DNA of 64,000 bases from Actinokineospora globicatena (GCF_024171945.1 NZ_JAMTCR010000006.1:496001-560000); one strand, 5' to 3'. Counted from the first letter of the stretch, positions 40,431 to 50,079 are shown. Made by a program: numbers and translations. The notes: generated from the letters alone by a model not told the origin.

Positions 40431-40929
40431 CTACTCGGGCTTGGTCTCCGCCACCGGATCCACGGTGTCGCAGCGCTTGTCATCGCGCTGAGTCCTGAAG
40501 TACGCACACGCGTGCGGGGCGCCGACCGGGGTGCGGAGTTGGACGTGGGTGAACAGCGAGCCCGGGACACCCGGGTCGAACCGCCGCTCGACCAGCTCCG
40601 TGGCGCCCGCCTCGGCTGGGAGGTGCTGGAGCCGGACCGGGATCTCGACGGCCACCCGACCGTCGAGATCCGTCCGGCAGGCCCCACCACCTGCCGCTCG
40701 TCGATGGTGAAGTGCCGGTCGATCAGATCCACTGGACGCTGTCCGCGGTGATGACGTGGGCGACGTCCTGGATGGACAGGGCTGTCTGTGGTGCCGCCGG
40801 GATGGATGGCGTTGACCGAACTTCTGGCAGGGAGTACCGCGACGAGGGTGGTTCCGTTTGCTCGACAAAGGCGGGCCGCGTGCCGGGAACGGCTATTCCG
40901 GTCGCCACCAGCGCGGGAACGGCGGCGTA
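40431..40929 (-). pseudogene. broken secreted or lipoprotein-like gene
   Basis: Three minus-strand frames give consecutive protein-like pieces. The first is YAAVPALVATGIAVPGT, then SIQDVAHVITADSVQ, ending at a stop near 40723. A second frame has VDLIDRHFTIDERQVVGPAG. A third has DGRVAVEIPVRLQHLPAEA, then ends CDTVDPVAETKPE at 40431. Joined by two frameshifts they would make a protein of about 160 residues with a hydrophobic start. I do not recognise the family. It could instead be a spurious alignment of open stretches, so confidence is limited. Confidence 0.4.
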
Positions 40930-41041
40930 AGCGGGGATGTGGCCTGTTCTTGGACATTCCCGGGCGTGCGGTGTCGAAGGTGCTGTGTGGACTGGACCAC
41001 ACGGGGCCTGCTCCCGCGAGGCCGGGGGCGATCATGGTGCC

Positions 41042-41677
41042 GTGCTGAGGGTGATTCGGGTTCTGCTGGTGGGGTTGGTGCTGCCCTTGGGCGCCCTGGC
41101 GGCTGTCGGGGGCGGGGCGTTGTTGATGGGGGAGGGGCGCTGGGGTTGGGGGATCGCGGCGTTTGTGGGGGCTGTGGTGGTCGGGGTGGTGGCGTTGTGG
41201 GGGATCTTCACGATGTTCGTCCCCGGGGCCGGGGAGGAAGCCGCGGGGATCGGGTGGGTCTCGGGGTTCGTGCTCGTGTTCGCCGCGGTGTTCGTGGGCG
41301 GTATCGGGGTGCCGGGGTGGATGACCCTGGCGGGGGCCGAGGCGGTGCGGTGCGAGGTCGTGAGCGTGGACGACGGGGTGTGGGAGGACGGGGTGGACGG
41401 CAAGTACGTCACCTACAGCCACGTCCTCGCCTGCCCCGGCGGCTACCCGGCGACCTACCACGTCAACGAGCAGTACGTGGGCACGGTGGACCTGCTCGTC
41501 GACCCTGACCGCGAGGTCGCGCCCGAGGACCTCAGAGCGGCCGAGTTCATGGCCGCACTGGGAAGCTGGGGTGGCCTACCCCTTGCTGGGCTTCTAGTGC
41601 TGCTCAGCACGGGTAGGGCCATCTACTGGTTCAGGACTTCCGGGCCTTCTTCTCGCGTACCCGCACCGAGATCCTGA
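41042..41677 (+). CDS. membrane protein of unknown function
   Basis: 211-aa protein with three N-terminal helices ([59 protein letters not shown]), an extracytoplasmic domain of about 80 residues with two cysteines ([24 protein letters not shown]), and a final helix ([20 protein letters not shown]). No named family is recognised. The start is GTG 41042. The 3' end overlaps the convergent der gene by 47 bases. Confidence 0.72.
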   Translation: MLRVIRVLLVGLVLPLGALAAVGGGALLMGEGRWGWGIAAFVGAVVVGVVALWGIFTMFVPGAGEEAAGIGWVSGFVLVFAAVFVGGIGVPGWMTLAGAEAVRCEVVSVDDGVWEDGVDGKYVTYSHVLACPGGYPATYHVNEQYVGTVDLLVDPDREVAPEDLRAAEFMAALGSWGGLPLAGLLVLLSTGRAIYWFRTSGPSSRVPAPRS

Positions 41678-43061
41678 CAGGGCTACCGGTGAAGCCGAAC
41701 TGCTCGCGCAGCTTGCGCTCGATGAAGCGGCGGTAGCCCGCCTCGAGGAAGCCGCTGGTGAACAGCACGAAGGTCGGCGGGCGGGTCTGGGCCTGGGTGG
41801 CGAACAGGACCTTGGGCTGCTTGCCGCCGCGGACCGGGGGCGGGGTGGCGGCGATGAGGTCCGAGAGCCAGGAGTTGAGCTGGCCGGTGGACACGCGCTG
41901 GTCCCACGACTCCAGGGCGGTGCGCAGCGCCGGGGCCAGCTTGCGCACCGAGCGGCCGGTCAGCGCGGAGACGTTGATCTTCTCCGCCCACGGCACCCGG
42001 ACCAGGCCCCGGTCGAGCTCGCGCTCGAGCTGGTGGCGGCGGTCCTCGTCGACCAGGTCCCACTTGTTGAACGCCAGCACGCACGCCCGGCCGGTCTCGA
42101 CCACCATCGACAGCACCCGCAGGTCCTGCTCGGCGATGGGCTCGGCCGCGTCGAGCAGCACGATCGCCACCTCGGCCGACTCGATGGCCGCCTTGGTGCG
42201 TAGCGACGCGTAGTACTCGGTGCCGCTGGCGAAGTTGACCCGCTTGCGCAGGCCCGCGGTGTCCACGAAGCGCCAGATCTGGTCGTCGAGCTCCACCAGG
42301 GAGTCGACCGGGTCGACGGTGGTGCCCGCGACGGAGTCGACGACCGCGCGGTTCTCCCCGGTCAGCCGGTTGAGCAGGCTCGACTTGCCCACGTTCGGCT
42401 TGCCGACCAGCGCGACCCGGCGCGGGCCGCCGCGGATGCCGAAGGTCTCCTTCGGGGTCTCCGGCAGCGCCCGCAGGATCGCGTCCAGCAGGTCGCCGGA
42501 GTTGCGGCCGTGCAGCGCGCTCACCGGGAACGGCTCGCCGAGGCCCAGCGACCACAGGGCGGCGGTGTCGGCCATGAGGCGCTCGTCGTCCACCTTGTTC
42601 GCGACCAGGATCACCGGCTGCTTGGACCTACGCAGCACCTTCGCGACAGCCTCATCGGTGGAGGTAGCGCCAACGGTGGCGTCGACCACGACCAGCACGG
42701 CGTCCGCGTTCGCCATCGCGTACTCGGCCTGCGCGGCGATAGCCCTGGGCAGACCGTCTAGACCGGGCTCCCAGCCGCCTGTGTCGAGCACCGTGAACCG
42801 GCGCCCGTTCCACAGCGCGTCGTAGGCGACCCGGTCCCGGGTCACACCCGGGATGTCCTGCACCACGGCCTCGCGGCGACCCAGGATGCGGTTCACCAGT
42901 GTCGACTTGCCCACGTTGGGCCTACCGACCACGGCGAGTACCGGTTGCGCTACCGCGCCGCCTGCGTCGTCCTCGTCGAAGGAGTCGACCTCGGCCCATT
43001 CGGACTCGTCGGACCAGGTCCCGTCCAGGGCGTCCTCGTAGGTCCCATCAAGCTCTGTCAT
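41631..43061 (-). CDS. der: ribosome-associated GTPase Der (EngA)
   Basis: 476-aa GTPase with the two tandem G domains unique to Der. The first has [23 protein letters not shown] and NKVD. The second has [25 protein letters not shown] and NKWD. A C-terminal KH-like domain begins at about residue 380 and ends [14 protein letters not shown]. The acidic N-terminal extension of about 40 residues is usual in actinobacteria. It acts in 50S subunit maturation and is normally essential. ATG 43059-43061 overlaps the plsC-like stop. It is the last gene of the cmk-plsC-der operon. Confidence 0.97.
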   Translation of the reverse strand: MTELDGTYEDALDGTWSDESEWAEVDSFDEDDAGGAVAQPVLAVVGRPNVGKSTLVNRILGRREAVVQDIPGVTRDRVAYDALWNGRRFTVLDTGGWEPGLDGLPRAIAAQAEYAMANADAVLVVVDATVGATSTDEAVAKVLRRSKQPVILVANKVDDERLMADTAALWSLGLGEPFPVSALHGRNSGDLLDAILRALPETPKETFGIRGGPRRVALVGKPNVGKSSLLNRLTGENRAVVDSVAGTTVDPVDSLVELDDQIWRFVDTAGLRKRVNFASGTEYYASLRTKAAIESAEVAIVLLDAAEPIAEQDLRVLSMVVETGRACVLAFNKWDLVDEDRRHQLERELDRGLVRVPWAEKINVSALTGRSVRKLAPALRTALESWDQRVSTGQLNSWLSDLIAATPPPVRGGKQPKVLFATQAQTRPPTFVLFTSGFLEAGYRRFIERKLREQFGFTGSPVRISVRVREKKARKS

Positions 43062-43702
43062 GACCCCGTCTTCCGTACGACATCGAGTTCTCGGACCAGA
43101 CCCGCCAAGCGGGCCCGGATCTCTTCGGTGGCCGAGACCAGCCCGGCGCGACCCTTGCCGACGGTGAGCTCGAACGGCTCGCCCACAAGGACGTCCACCG
43201 GTGGGCGAAACCGCCGCCCACCGCCCTCCGGCCTGCGGGTACCCCGCGTGGCGACCGGTAGCACTACCGCACCCGAGGAGCGCACCAGCCACGCGGCGCC
43301 CTGCTCGGCCGCGTTGACGTCACCCGCGCCGCGGGAGCCCTCGGGGAAGATCCCGACGACCCCACCGGCCCGCAGGACCCCCACCGCCGTGGTCAGCGGT
43401 GTCCGGTCCGGTGCGCCGCGGCGCACCGGGATCTGCCCGATCGCGCGCAGCCCGCGGCCGACGAGACCGCGGAACAACTCGCCCTTGACCAGGAACACCG
43501 ACCGCCTCGGCAGCATTCCGAAGATCAGCTGCGGTTCGAGCATGGAGCTGTGGTTGGCCACCACCACGACCGGTCCGGTGCGCGGCACGCGCTCGCGCCC
43601 GGTGATCCGCAGGCGCAGCCCCGGCCGGAACACGTAGCGGCCGATCAGCCTGCACAGGTCGTGCAGCCAGGGTACCGACCCGTCGGGGAGCTGGGACGTC
43701 AC
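43058..43702 (-). CDS. plsC: 1-acylglycerol-3-phosphate acyltransferase (PlsC-like)
   Basis: 214-aa acyltransferase. Motif I is [13 protein letters not shown] (the usual H-x4-D with Glu in place of Asp), motif [22 protein letters not shown] and motif [12 protein letters not shown]. It acylates lysophosphatidic acid at the membrane in phospholipid synthesis. The Glu in NHSSMLE is a variation also seen in other actinobacterial paralogues in this operon position. Coupled by 4-base overlaps to cmk upstream and der downstream. Confidence 0.93.
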   Translation of the reverse strand: MTSQLPDGSVPWLHDLCRLIGRYVFRPGLRLRITGRERVPRTGPVVVVANHSSMLEPQLIFGMLPRRSVFLVKGELFRGLVGRGLRAIGQIPVRRGAPDRTPLTTAVGVLRAGGVVGIFPEGSRGAGDVNAAEQGAAWLVRSSGAVVLPVATRGTRRPEGGGRRFRPPVDVLVGEPFELTVGKGRAGLVSATEEIRARLAGLVRELDVVRKTGS

Positions 43703-44415
43703 CGGGGCGCCGCCGTGCTCAGGTCGCGGTCGTCGACCAGGTCGAGCAGGTGCGCCAGCACGCCGTCGACGTCGAGGTCGGTGGTGTCCACCTCGACGGC
43801 GTCGACCGCGGGGCGCAGCGGGGAGGCGGCCCTGGTGGAGTCCAGCCGGTCCCGGCGTTCGACGTCGGCCAGCGTGGCGTCCACAGTGGAGTCGCGACCG
43901 GCGGCGGCGTCCTGCGCGGTGCGCCGGGCGGCGCGGGCGTCGGCCGAGGCGGTCAGGTACACCTTGAGCGCGGCGTCGGGCACCACGACGGTGCCGATGT
44001 CGCGGCCCTCGACGACGATACCGCCGAGCCTGCCGCGCGCCTCGCTGATGATCCGGCGCTGGGCGGCCACCAGCAGCTCGCGCACCTTCGGCACGGCCGA
44101 CACCGCCGACACCGCGCCGGTGACCTCGGGGCCGCGGATCTCGGCCGCGACGTCCTCGTCGCCGAGCCGCACGTCGGCGGCTGTCGGGTCGGTGCCGATG
44201 CGCAGGTCGGCCCCCTCCGCGCAGCGCAGCACCGCGGCGCCGTCCTCCTGGTCGACCCCCGCGCGCAGCACCGCCAGCGTCACCGCCCGGTACATGGCGC
44301 CCGTGTCCAGGTAGGCGGCGCCCAGCGCGACCGCGAGCCTGCGCGCGACGGTGGACTTGCCGGTGCCAGACGGGCCGTCCAACGCGACGACGCCCCGCAG
44401 CTCACCCTGTCCCAC
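43699..44415 (-). CDS. cmk: cytidylate kinase
   Basis: 238-aa CMP/dCMP kinase. The P-loop is [17 protein letters not shown], the CMP-binding region [16 protein letters not shown], and [19 protein letters not shown] with RAARRTAQ follows in the lid. It makes CDP from CMP and ATP. Two adjacent GTG codons could start it; I choose 44415 because GAGGAG is then 6 bases upstream. It is the first gene of the conserved actinobacterial cmk-plsC-der unit. Confidence 0.95.
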   Translation of the reverse strand: MGQGELRGVVALDGPSGTGKSTVARRLAVALGAAYLDTGAMYRAVTLAVLRAGVDQEDGAAVLRCAEGADLRIGTDPTAADVRLGDEDVAAEIRGPEVTGAVSAVSAVPKVRELLVAAQRRIISEARGRLGGIVVEGRDIGTVVVPDAALKVYLTASADARAARRTAQDAAAGRDSTVDATLADVERRDRLDSTRAASPLRPAVDAVEVDTTDLDVDGVLAHLLDLVDDRDLSTAAPR

Positions 44416-44644
44416 CACGTGCTCCTCTGCTCACCCAGCCCGACCCGTTGGCGCACCATTCTGCCTGGCCGTCCCCCCGCGACCCGGACGCGGGGTTTCG
44501 ATCCGGCCCGACGGGGGAAGGCGCCGCGCCGTTTCCCACGACCGGTGGGCGGCGGCATCGGGCTGGTTGTGCGGTTTCTGGGGGTGACTTCGCGGCCGCT
44601 CGGGACAGAATGGGGGGAGTTCCCCCGACTGTGAGGACGTGGCC

Positions 44645-45835
44645 GTGACCGATCCCACCTGGCTCGCGGCTCAGCGGCGCGCCCTTGTCCGTTTCGCCGC
44701 GAAGTCCGTCGACCCCGCTGGGGGGTTCGGGTGGCTGGACGCGGCGGGGGAGCGGGTCCCGGACAAGCCCGTGGCCACGTGGATCACGGCCCGGATGACG
44801 CACGTCTTCGCGCTAGAGGACGGTCTGGGCGACCCTGACGCCGCCGCGCTCGTCGACCACGGTGTCGCCGCGCTGCGCGGGCGTCTGCACGACGACGAGC
44901 ACGGGGGCTGGTTCTCGTCGGTAGCGGACACGACGAAGGCGGCCTACGAGCACTCGTTCGTCCTCTTGGCCGCTTGCAGCGCCCACGCCGCCGGTCGGCC
45001 CTACGCGCCGGAGCTGCTCGCGGAGGCTCTTGAGGTCATCGAGACGAGGTTCTGGGACGCCGAGATAGGCCTACCGTTCGAGAGCTGGGACAAGGCCTGG
45101 ACCACCACAGAGGCCTACCGGGGCGCGAACAGCACGATGCACTTCGTCGAGGCGTTCCTGGCGGCGGGCGACGTCACCGGCGACAAGATCTGGCACGAGC
45201 GGGCGCTGGGCCTGTCCGAGCGCATCATCCACGTCACCGCCGCCGCGCACGGCTGGCGCGTTCCGGAGCACTTCTCCGAGGACTGGCGCACCGACCTGAA
45301 CTACAACCGCGACGACCAGCGGCACCCGTTCCGCCCATTCGGCGCGACCATCGGGCATTGGCTGGAATGGGCGCGACTGCTGCTGCACGTCGAAGCCGCG
45401 CTCGGCGACAAAGCGCCGTCCTGGTTGCTTTCCGACGCGCGCGCGTTGTTCGACTCCTCGGTGCGCCGCGGGTGGGGCGTCGACGGCCACCTCGGTTTCA
45501 TCTACACGGTCGACTGGGACGACCTGCCGGTCGTGCGGGAGCGAATGCACTGGGTCATGGCCGAGGCGATCATGGCGGCCTCCGCGCTGCACCGCCGTAC
45601 GGATGAGGACCCCTACGCGGACTGGTACGCGACGTTCTGGGAGTACGCACGCAAGAACCACATCGACCCGATTGGCGGCTGGCGGCACGAACTCGCGCCC
45701 AACGGCTCGCCGAGCGCCGGGGTGTGGGCGGGCAAACCGGACACCTACCACGCCTACCAGGCGACGCTGTTCCCGCTGCTCCCACTGGCCCCGGCGGCCG
45801 CGCTGACCAGCCGCCAGCCCTTCCAAAGTCGGTAA
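44645..45835 (+). CDS. N-acylglucosamine 2-epimerase family sugar isomerase
   Basis: 396-aa (alpha/alpha)6-barrel protein of the AGE/YihS superfamily. Supporting motifs include TWITARMTHVFAL, AYEHSFVLLAACSA, GANSTMHFVEAFLA, FGATIGHWLEWARLLLHVE, RMHWVMAEAIMA, GGWRHEL and KPDTYHAYQATLFPL. The paired histidines (MHFVEA, IGHWLEW, YHAYQ) are those used for aldose-ketose isomerisation in mannose and sulfoquinovose isomerases. The likely reaction is interconversion of mannose-type aldoses with ketoses. GTG 44645 is preferred over GTG 44639 because AGGA is then 7 bases upstream. GGGGGAGTTCCCCC (44612-44625) just upstream could be an operator. Confidence 0.9.
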   Translation: MTDPTWLAAQRRALVRFAAKSVDPAGGFGWLDAAGERVPDKPVATWITARMTHVFALEDGLGDPDAAALVDHGVAALRGRLHDDEHGGWFSSVADTTKAAYEHSFVLLAACSAHAAGRPYAPELLAEALEVIETRFWDAEIGLPFESWDKAWTTTEAYRGANSTMHFVEAFLAAGDVTGDKIWHERALGLSERIIHVTAAAHGWRVPEHFSEDWRTDLNYNRDDQRHPFRPFGATIGHWLEWARLLLHVEAALGDKAPSWLLSDARALFDSSVRRGWGVDGHLGFIYTVDWDDLPVVRERMHWVMAEAIMAASALHRRTDEDPYADWYATFWEYARKNHIDPIGGWRHELAPNGSPSAGVWAGKPDTYHAYQATLFPLLPLAPAAALTSRQPFQSR

Positions 45836-45967
45836 CAAGACATAACGGATATCGCGGTCCATTTACGGTCATAGGTGGTCGCGATAAGACTGGTGCTATG
45901 TCTGGCTAACTGGGAAAAATCGTCCCACCCAGTGGTTGTTGCGGGGTTGCGGCCAGATCACGAACAG

Positions 45968-46027
45968 GTGCATATTCGGTTGGCGAAATCGAGTCCACGA
46001 TTTCGCTGTCAGAACTGCCATATGCAC
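45968..46027 (+). promoter_or_regulatory. nested inverted repeats in protease leader
   Basis: Outer arms GTGCATAT (45968-45975) and ATATGCAC (46020-46027) enclose perfect inner arms GCGAAATCG (45983-45991) and CGATTTCGC (45998-46006) with loop AGTCCA. The element ends 28 bases before the protease start in an AT-rich leader. It could fold in the mRNA or bind a dimeric regulator. Confidence 0.65.
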
Positions 46028-46055
46028 TCACCAACCCCTGCATTGGAAGACACTT

Positions 46056-46769
46056 ATGCGCAGAATCCTCGCCGCCCTCGTTGGCGCGGGCCTGGTGCTG
46101 CTCTCGGTCATCGCGATGACCGGCACCTCGAACGCCGCCGAGCAGCAGCCCGCCATCATCGGTGGCCACGGCGCCACCGAGACCTACTCGTGGATGGTCT
46201 CCCTGAGCAACGGCTGCGGTGGCAGCCTCGTCGCCCCGCAGTGGATCGTCACCGCCAACCACTGCGGCAGCGCCTCCCAGGGCCGCGTCGGCTCGACCAA
46301 CAAGAACTCCGGCGGTGAGCTGCTGCGCATCGACCGGCGGATCACCAAGTCCGGCACCGACCTGACGCTGATGCACACCAGCACCGCCTCCACCAAGGCC
46401 CCGGTCAAGCTCGCCACCGCCAACCCGGCCGCGGGCACCGGCGTCCGCCTGCTCGGCTGGGGCTGCCTGAGCTGGCCGTCCTGCTCGACCCCGAGCACCC
46501 TGCAGGAGATCGACCTCACCATCCTGGCCAGCAGCCGCTGCTACGCCGGTGGCGGCGCCTCCACCGACGTCTGCGTCTCCGGCGACCGCACCCACTCCGC
46601 CTGCCACGGCGACTCCGGCGGCCCGGCCGTCGTGGGCACCCGCGGCAACTGGACCCTGGTCGGCGAGACCCACGGCCCCGGCGACAACAACGGCGAGTGC
46701 GCCACCACCACCCTCTACACCGGCATCGCGGCCAACCTGAGCTGGATCAAGCAGCAAACCGGCCTCTAG
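46056..46769 (+). CDS. secreted trypsin-like serine protease
   Basis: 237-aa S1-family protease. The signal peptide is MRRILAALVGAGLVLLSVIA, cleaved near SNA-AE. A very short pro-region leads to IIGGHGATETYSWMVSL, where the mature N-terminus would be Ile. Catalytic residues are His in IVTANHCGS, Asp in KSGTDLTLM and Ser in CHGDSGGPAVV. Cysteines pair as in trypsins. It is likely an extracellular protease. ATG 46056 follows GGAAGA. A strong terminator follows, and the leader carries nested inverted repeats. Confidence 0.93.
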   Translation: MRRILAALVGAGLVLLSVIAMTGTSNAAEQQPAIIGGHGATETYSWMVSLSNGCGGSLVAPQWIVTANHCGSASQGRVGSTNKNSGGELLRIDRRITKSGTDLTLMHTSTASTKAPVKLATANPAAGTGVRLLGWGCLSWPSCSTPSTLQEIDLTILASSRCYAGGGASTDVCVSGDRTHSACHGDSGGPAVVGTRGNWTLVGETHGPGDNNGECATTTLYTGIAANLSWIKQQTGL

Positions 46770-46819
46770 AACCACCGAGCCACCGCCACCCCAAGCACGC
46801 GACAGGCGGTGACCCGGTA

Positions 46820-46861
46820 GACCGGCGCACGCAGGCAGGACGGTGCCTGCGCGCGCCGGTC
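46820..46861 (+). terminator. terminator after secreted protease
   Basis: Arms GACCGGCGCACGCAGGCA and TGCCTGCGCGCGCCGGTC pair over 18 positions with one mismatch and a 6-base loop, followed by TTTG. Confidence 0.9.
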
Positions 46862-47115
46862 TTTGCCATTCCCGGTTCCCCGGCGGCTCGTCGATGCCCG
46901 CGCGGCCGCCCCTTGCGGACGGCCCGCGATTCGCTGGTCCCTCGCCTGCTCCGCGCAGACGGTCCCCGGTGTCTCGGCTCCCGCCGAGTCCATGCGGACC
47001 ACCACGTCCCCGGCTCCCACGGTTGCTCACGCCCACTCGACCGCGATCGCCCAAGACCCCTCGGTCTCGGCCACCACACCCCGCTCGGTCGCTGCTGCCA
47101 CACCCCCCCAGCGGC
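46862..47115. other. non-coding gap before repeat copy 2
   Basis: GC-rich sequence with no supported gene on either strand. It leads into repeat copy 2 and, past it, to the end of the convergent MFS gene. The open frames here have no start signals or family likeness. Confidence 0.6.
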
Positions 47116-47246
47116 AGTTGTCCACAACCCCTTCGCCCATCCACAGGCTCGCGGCGCCCCTCTTGACAAACCCCCGTTTTCGCTAGGCTCGAACGTGGGA
47201 CCTCAGACCCCGGGAGGGTGGGCCCCACCACGCGAGTCGATCATGG
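47116..47246 (+). repeat. 131-bp dispersed repeat, copy 2
   Basis: Same length and orientation as copy 1 (34683-34813) with 8 substitutions, six of them in the first 50 bases. TTGTCCACA (47118-47126), TTGACA, TAGGCTCGAAC and GGTGGGCCCCACC are all conserved. It follows a secreted-protein gene's terminator by 250 bases and ends at ATGG, after which an unrelated 54-codon frame begins. Confidence 0.9.
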
Positions 47247-47366
47247 ACTTCGGCGGCCGTGAGCGGGTCGCGGCGGTGGATCGGGCGGGGAGTCCGCCGT
47301 TGGCGAACGCCGGTACCGGCAAGGCCGGATCACTTGAGGACCTGCGGACCGGCTCTCCGCGCGTGG

Positions 47367-48725
47367 TCAGCGGGTGGGGCGGCGGAGGGCTTGGGCGGCG
47401 AGGGTGAGGGTGGCGAAGCCCAGGATGACCCAGATGCCCGGGTACAGGTCCCCGAGGGTGCTGGCGGGGGTGATGGTGGCGGTGACGACGGCCAGGCCGA
47501 AGGCGCCGCCGATCTGCAGGGAGCTGTTGAGCAGGCCCGCGGCGAGGCCCTGTTCGGTGTCGGGGACGCCGGTGGTGCCGGTGACCATGAGGGCCGCGAG
47601 GCTCAGCGCGAAGCCGAGGCCCCAGATCACCGACACCGGGACCAGCACCATCCACAGCGCGGGTTCTGGGCCGAGACGCAGGAGCAGCAGGTAGCACGGG
47701 AGGAACGACAGCAGCCCGGTCATCAGCACCCTGTTCACCCCGTAGCGCCCGATCAGCCAGCCGATGCGCGGTCCGACGAGCACCACCACCAGGCCCGCGG
47801 GCAGCAGGACGAACGACATGTGCCACGGCTCCCACCCGTTGAGGTTCTGCAGGTAGAGCGCCAGCACGAACTGGAAACCCATCGCGCCGCCGTAGAGGAG
47901 GAAGGAGCTGGCGTTGGCGGCGAGGATCTCCCGGTCGCGGAAGATCGCCAGGCGGATCAGCGGGGCGGCGACGCGGCGTTCGATGAGGGCGAACGCGACC
48001 AGCAGCGCGGCCGACAACGCGAACCCGCCGAGCGAGAGCCACAGCCCCAGGTCCGACACCACCGTGAACACCAGCAGCAGCGTGCCCAGCAGCAGGGTCA
48101 CCGCGCCTCCGACGTCCAGGCGGGGGCGGTCGGCACGAGGTGGGTCCGGGGGCAGGTACTTGAGCGCGCCGAGCATCAGCGCCACCGCGACCACGGCGGG
48201 CAGGACGAACGTGGTCCGCCAGTCGATGGCCGCGAGCAGGCCGCCGACGAGCAGGCCCGAGGAGTAGCCCGACGCCTCGAACACGTTGAACACGCCGAAC
48301 GCCCGGTTGCGCTCGGGGCCCTCGGCGAACGTCGTGGCCAGCAGGGACATGGCCGCCGGTGCGGTGAAGCCCGCCGCGACGCCCTTGACGAAACGGGTCG
48401 CGATGATCAGCAGCACGTCGTCGGCCAGCGCGCCGAGCACGGAGACCAGCGCGAACACCGCCATCCCGACGACGAACACCCGCTTGCGGCCGAACAGGTC
48501 GGCGCACCGGCCGCCGAGCAGCAGGAACGCGCCGAAGGCCAGGATGTAGGCGCCGGGGACCCACTGCGCGGTCGCCGCGCCCACCCCGAACGCGGCCTGG
48601 ATCCGCGGGATCGCCACGGCGATCATCGAGTTCTCCAAGCCGTCGAGCATGATCGCGCCGCTGAAGAGGAACAGCAGGATCCACTGCCGGGTCCTCCAGC
48701 GCACCGGGGTCACGCCGGTCGACAT
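47367..48725 (-). CDS. MFS exporter (DHA2-like)
   Basis: 452-aa major facilitator with about 14 membrane segments. LDGLENSMIAVAIPRIQAAF matches the DHA2 start (LD-x-T/S-I/V-x-N-V-A-x-P). Loop 2-3 has GGRCADLFGRKRVFVVG, and helix 5 holds the drug-antiporter motif C region (GYSSGLLVGGLLAAIDWR). It is probably a proton-driven drug or metabolite exporter. The start is ATG 48723-48725. It is divergent from a MarR regulator across 199 bases, the usual arrangement for inducible efflux. Confidence 0.9.
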   Translation of the reverse strand: MSTGVTPVRWRTRQWILLFLFSGAIMLDGLENSMIAVAIPRIQAAFGVGAATAQWVPGAYILAFGAFLLLGGRCADLFGRKRVFVVGMAVFALVSVLGALADDVLLIIATRFVKGVAAGFTAPAAMSLLATTFAEGPERNRAFGVFNVFEASGYSSGLLVGGLLAAIDWRTTFVLPAVVAVALMLGALKYLPPDPPRADRPRLDVGGAVTLLLGTLLLVFTVVSDLGLWLSLGGFALSAALLVAFALIERRVAAPLIRLAIFRDREILAANASSFLLYGGAMGFQFVLALYLQNLNGWEPWHMSFVLLPAGLVVVLVGPRIGWLIGRYGVNRVLMTGLLSFLPCYLLLLRLGPEPALWMVLVPVSVIWGLGFALSLAALMVTGTTGVPDTEQGLAAGLLNSSLQIGGAFGLAVVTATITPASTLGDLYPGIWVILGFATLTLAAQALRRPTR

Positions 48726-48924
48726 CTCTGGGTACCACCCTCCCGGGCCACCGCCCGCCAGAACCAGGTGGGCCACTCCCGGTCACGGCGACCGCGCGCC
48801 GCCCAGGTCCGGGTAACCTGAGGGGCGCGCGTGTTACCGGCGTCCGAGATATTTGCACACGCCTGATGTTGCACGCGACCGATAATGCCGCATGCAAGTA
48901 ATCGACGGCAAGGAGGGACTGGCA

Positions 48925-49395
48925 GTGGAGATCTCCGACGAGCTCGCCGAGACCAGGGCCCAGGGCTGGCGGACCCTGGCCGCGCTGCACGCGCGCATCG
49001 AGGACGTGCTCGAACGCGACCTGCAGCGCGGACACGACCTGTCGGTCAGCGAGTACAGCCTGCTCGACGTGCTCTCCCGCCAGGAGCAGCTCAGCGGCTG
49101 CTACCTGCGGATGACCCAGCTCTCCCGCGCGGTTGTGCTCAGCCAGTCCGCCACCACCCGGCTGGTGACCCGCCTCGAGCGGCGCGGGCTGCTGCAGCGC
49201 TACCTGTGCCCCGACGACCGCAGGGGCATCTACACCGAGGTCACCGCCGAGGGTCGCGCGCTGCTCGAGCAGGCCCGCTCGACGCACGACGACACGCTGG
49301 CCGAGGCGCTGCGCGACGCGGCGGAACTACCGGAGCTGGCCCCGCTGGTCGACGCGCTCGCCACCCTGCAGGCCGTGCCCGCGCCCAAGGCCTGA
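48925..49395 (+). CDS. MarR-family regulator
   Basis: 156-aa winged-helix regulator. SVSEYSLLDVLSRQEQLSG, RMTQLSRAVVLSQSATTRLV, TRLERRGLLQR and the wing CPDDRRGIYTEVTAEGR are standard MarR features. I prefer GTG 48925 because AAGGAGGG lies 7 bases upstream; an in-frame ATG at 48892 has no such site. It probably represses the divergent MFS exporter. The intergenic region holds two TTGCAC-type repeats (around 48852 and 48868) that could be operator half-sites. Confidence 0.92.
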   Translation: MEISDELAETRAQGWRTLAALHARIEDVLERDLQRGHDLSVSEYSLLDVLSRQEQLSGCYLRMTQLSRAVVLSQSATTRLVTRLERRGLLQRYLCPDDRRGIYTEVTAEGRALLEQARSTHDDTLAEALRDAAELPELAPLVDALATLQAVPAPKA

Positions 49396-49423
49396 GGACC
49401 CGCCGCCACCGCGCGGGTCCTCA
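49393..49423. terminator. bidirectional terminator, MarR gene / membrane protein gene
   Basis: Perfect 11-bp stem TGAGGACCCGC / GCGGGTCCTCA with a 9-base loop. Its left arm includes the MarR stop codon, and it sits between two convergent genes. Confidence 0.8.
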
Positions 49424-49434
49424 GTGGACCGGCC

Positions 49435-50079
49435 TCAGTGCTTGTGGTCGCTCAGGATCGCCTCGCCCTTGGTCAGCCAGGAGACGCCGAACGCGACGAT
49501 CGCGATCGCCTCCAGCCACAGCGCGGGCCGCATGCTCGCGGTCGCGGCGTCGAAGAGCCAGACGCTGCTCGCCAGCAAACCCAGGCACACCAGCATGATC
49601 ACGCCGCAGACCAGGTACACCCGGTTGCGGGCTGTCTTGGCCGGGGTCGGCGTCGGGTCGTCGCTGCGCCGGAACAGCACCAGGCTGAAGTAGGACAGCG
49701 ACAGGAAGAACACCACCGAGCTGATCAGGTGCAGGGTGCTCACCAGGCCGTCGCCGCCCATCGGGTGCGCGGGCGCGGTGGGGAAGATCGCGACACCGAC
49801 CGCGGCGAGCGCGGCGATGTTGGACACGATGTCGTCGACCGGCTCGTAACCCCGGTAGGACAACAGGAACACCCCGACCGCGCACATCGCGCCGACCAGC
49901 AGGTCGCGCACCCCGCTGTAGTAGTAGCCGCTGATCGACGCGCGCATCCCGTCGCCGAGGACGAGGTTCAGCACGATCAGCACCACGGGCAGCGAGAGCC
50001 CGACGACGCCGATCGCGCGGCGCAGGAACAGGTACGAGTGCACCAGGGTGTCGTGCGGGGCAGTGGGTGTCGCGACCAT
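49435..50079 (-). CDS. six-helix membrane protein
   Basis: 214-aa protein with about six helices (RAIGVVGLSLPVVLIVLNLV, LLVGAMCAVGVFLLSYRGYE, IAALAAVGVAIFP, SVVFFLSLSYFSLVLF, YLVCGVIMLVCLGLLASSVW, LEAIAIVAFGVSWL). The conserved-looking motif SISGYYYSGVRDLLVGA and FPTAPAHP near the next loop recall a family of bacterial membrane proteins of unknown role, perhaps DUF998-like. No catalytic assignment is possible. The start is ATG 50077-50079. Confidence 0.75.
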   Translation of the reverse strand: MVATPTAPHDTLVHSYLFLRRAIGVVGLSLPVVLIVLNLVLGDGMRASISGYYYSGVRDLLVGAMCAVGVFLLSYRGYEPVDDIVSNIAALAAVGVAIFPTAPAHPMGGDGLVSTLHLISSVVFFLSLSYFSLVLFRRSDDPTPTPAKTARNRVYLVCGVIMLVCLGLLASSVWLFDAATASMRPALWLEAIAIVAFGVSWLTKGEAILSDHKH

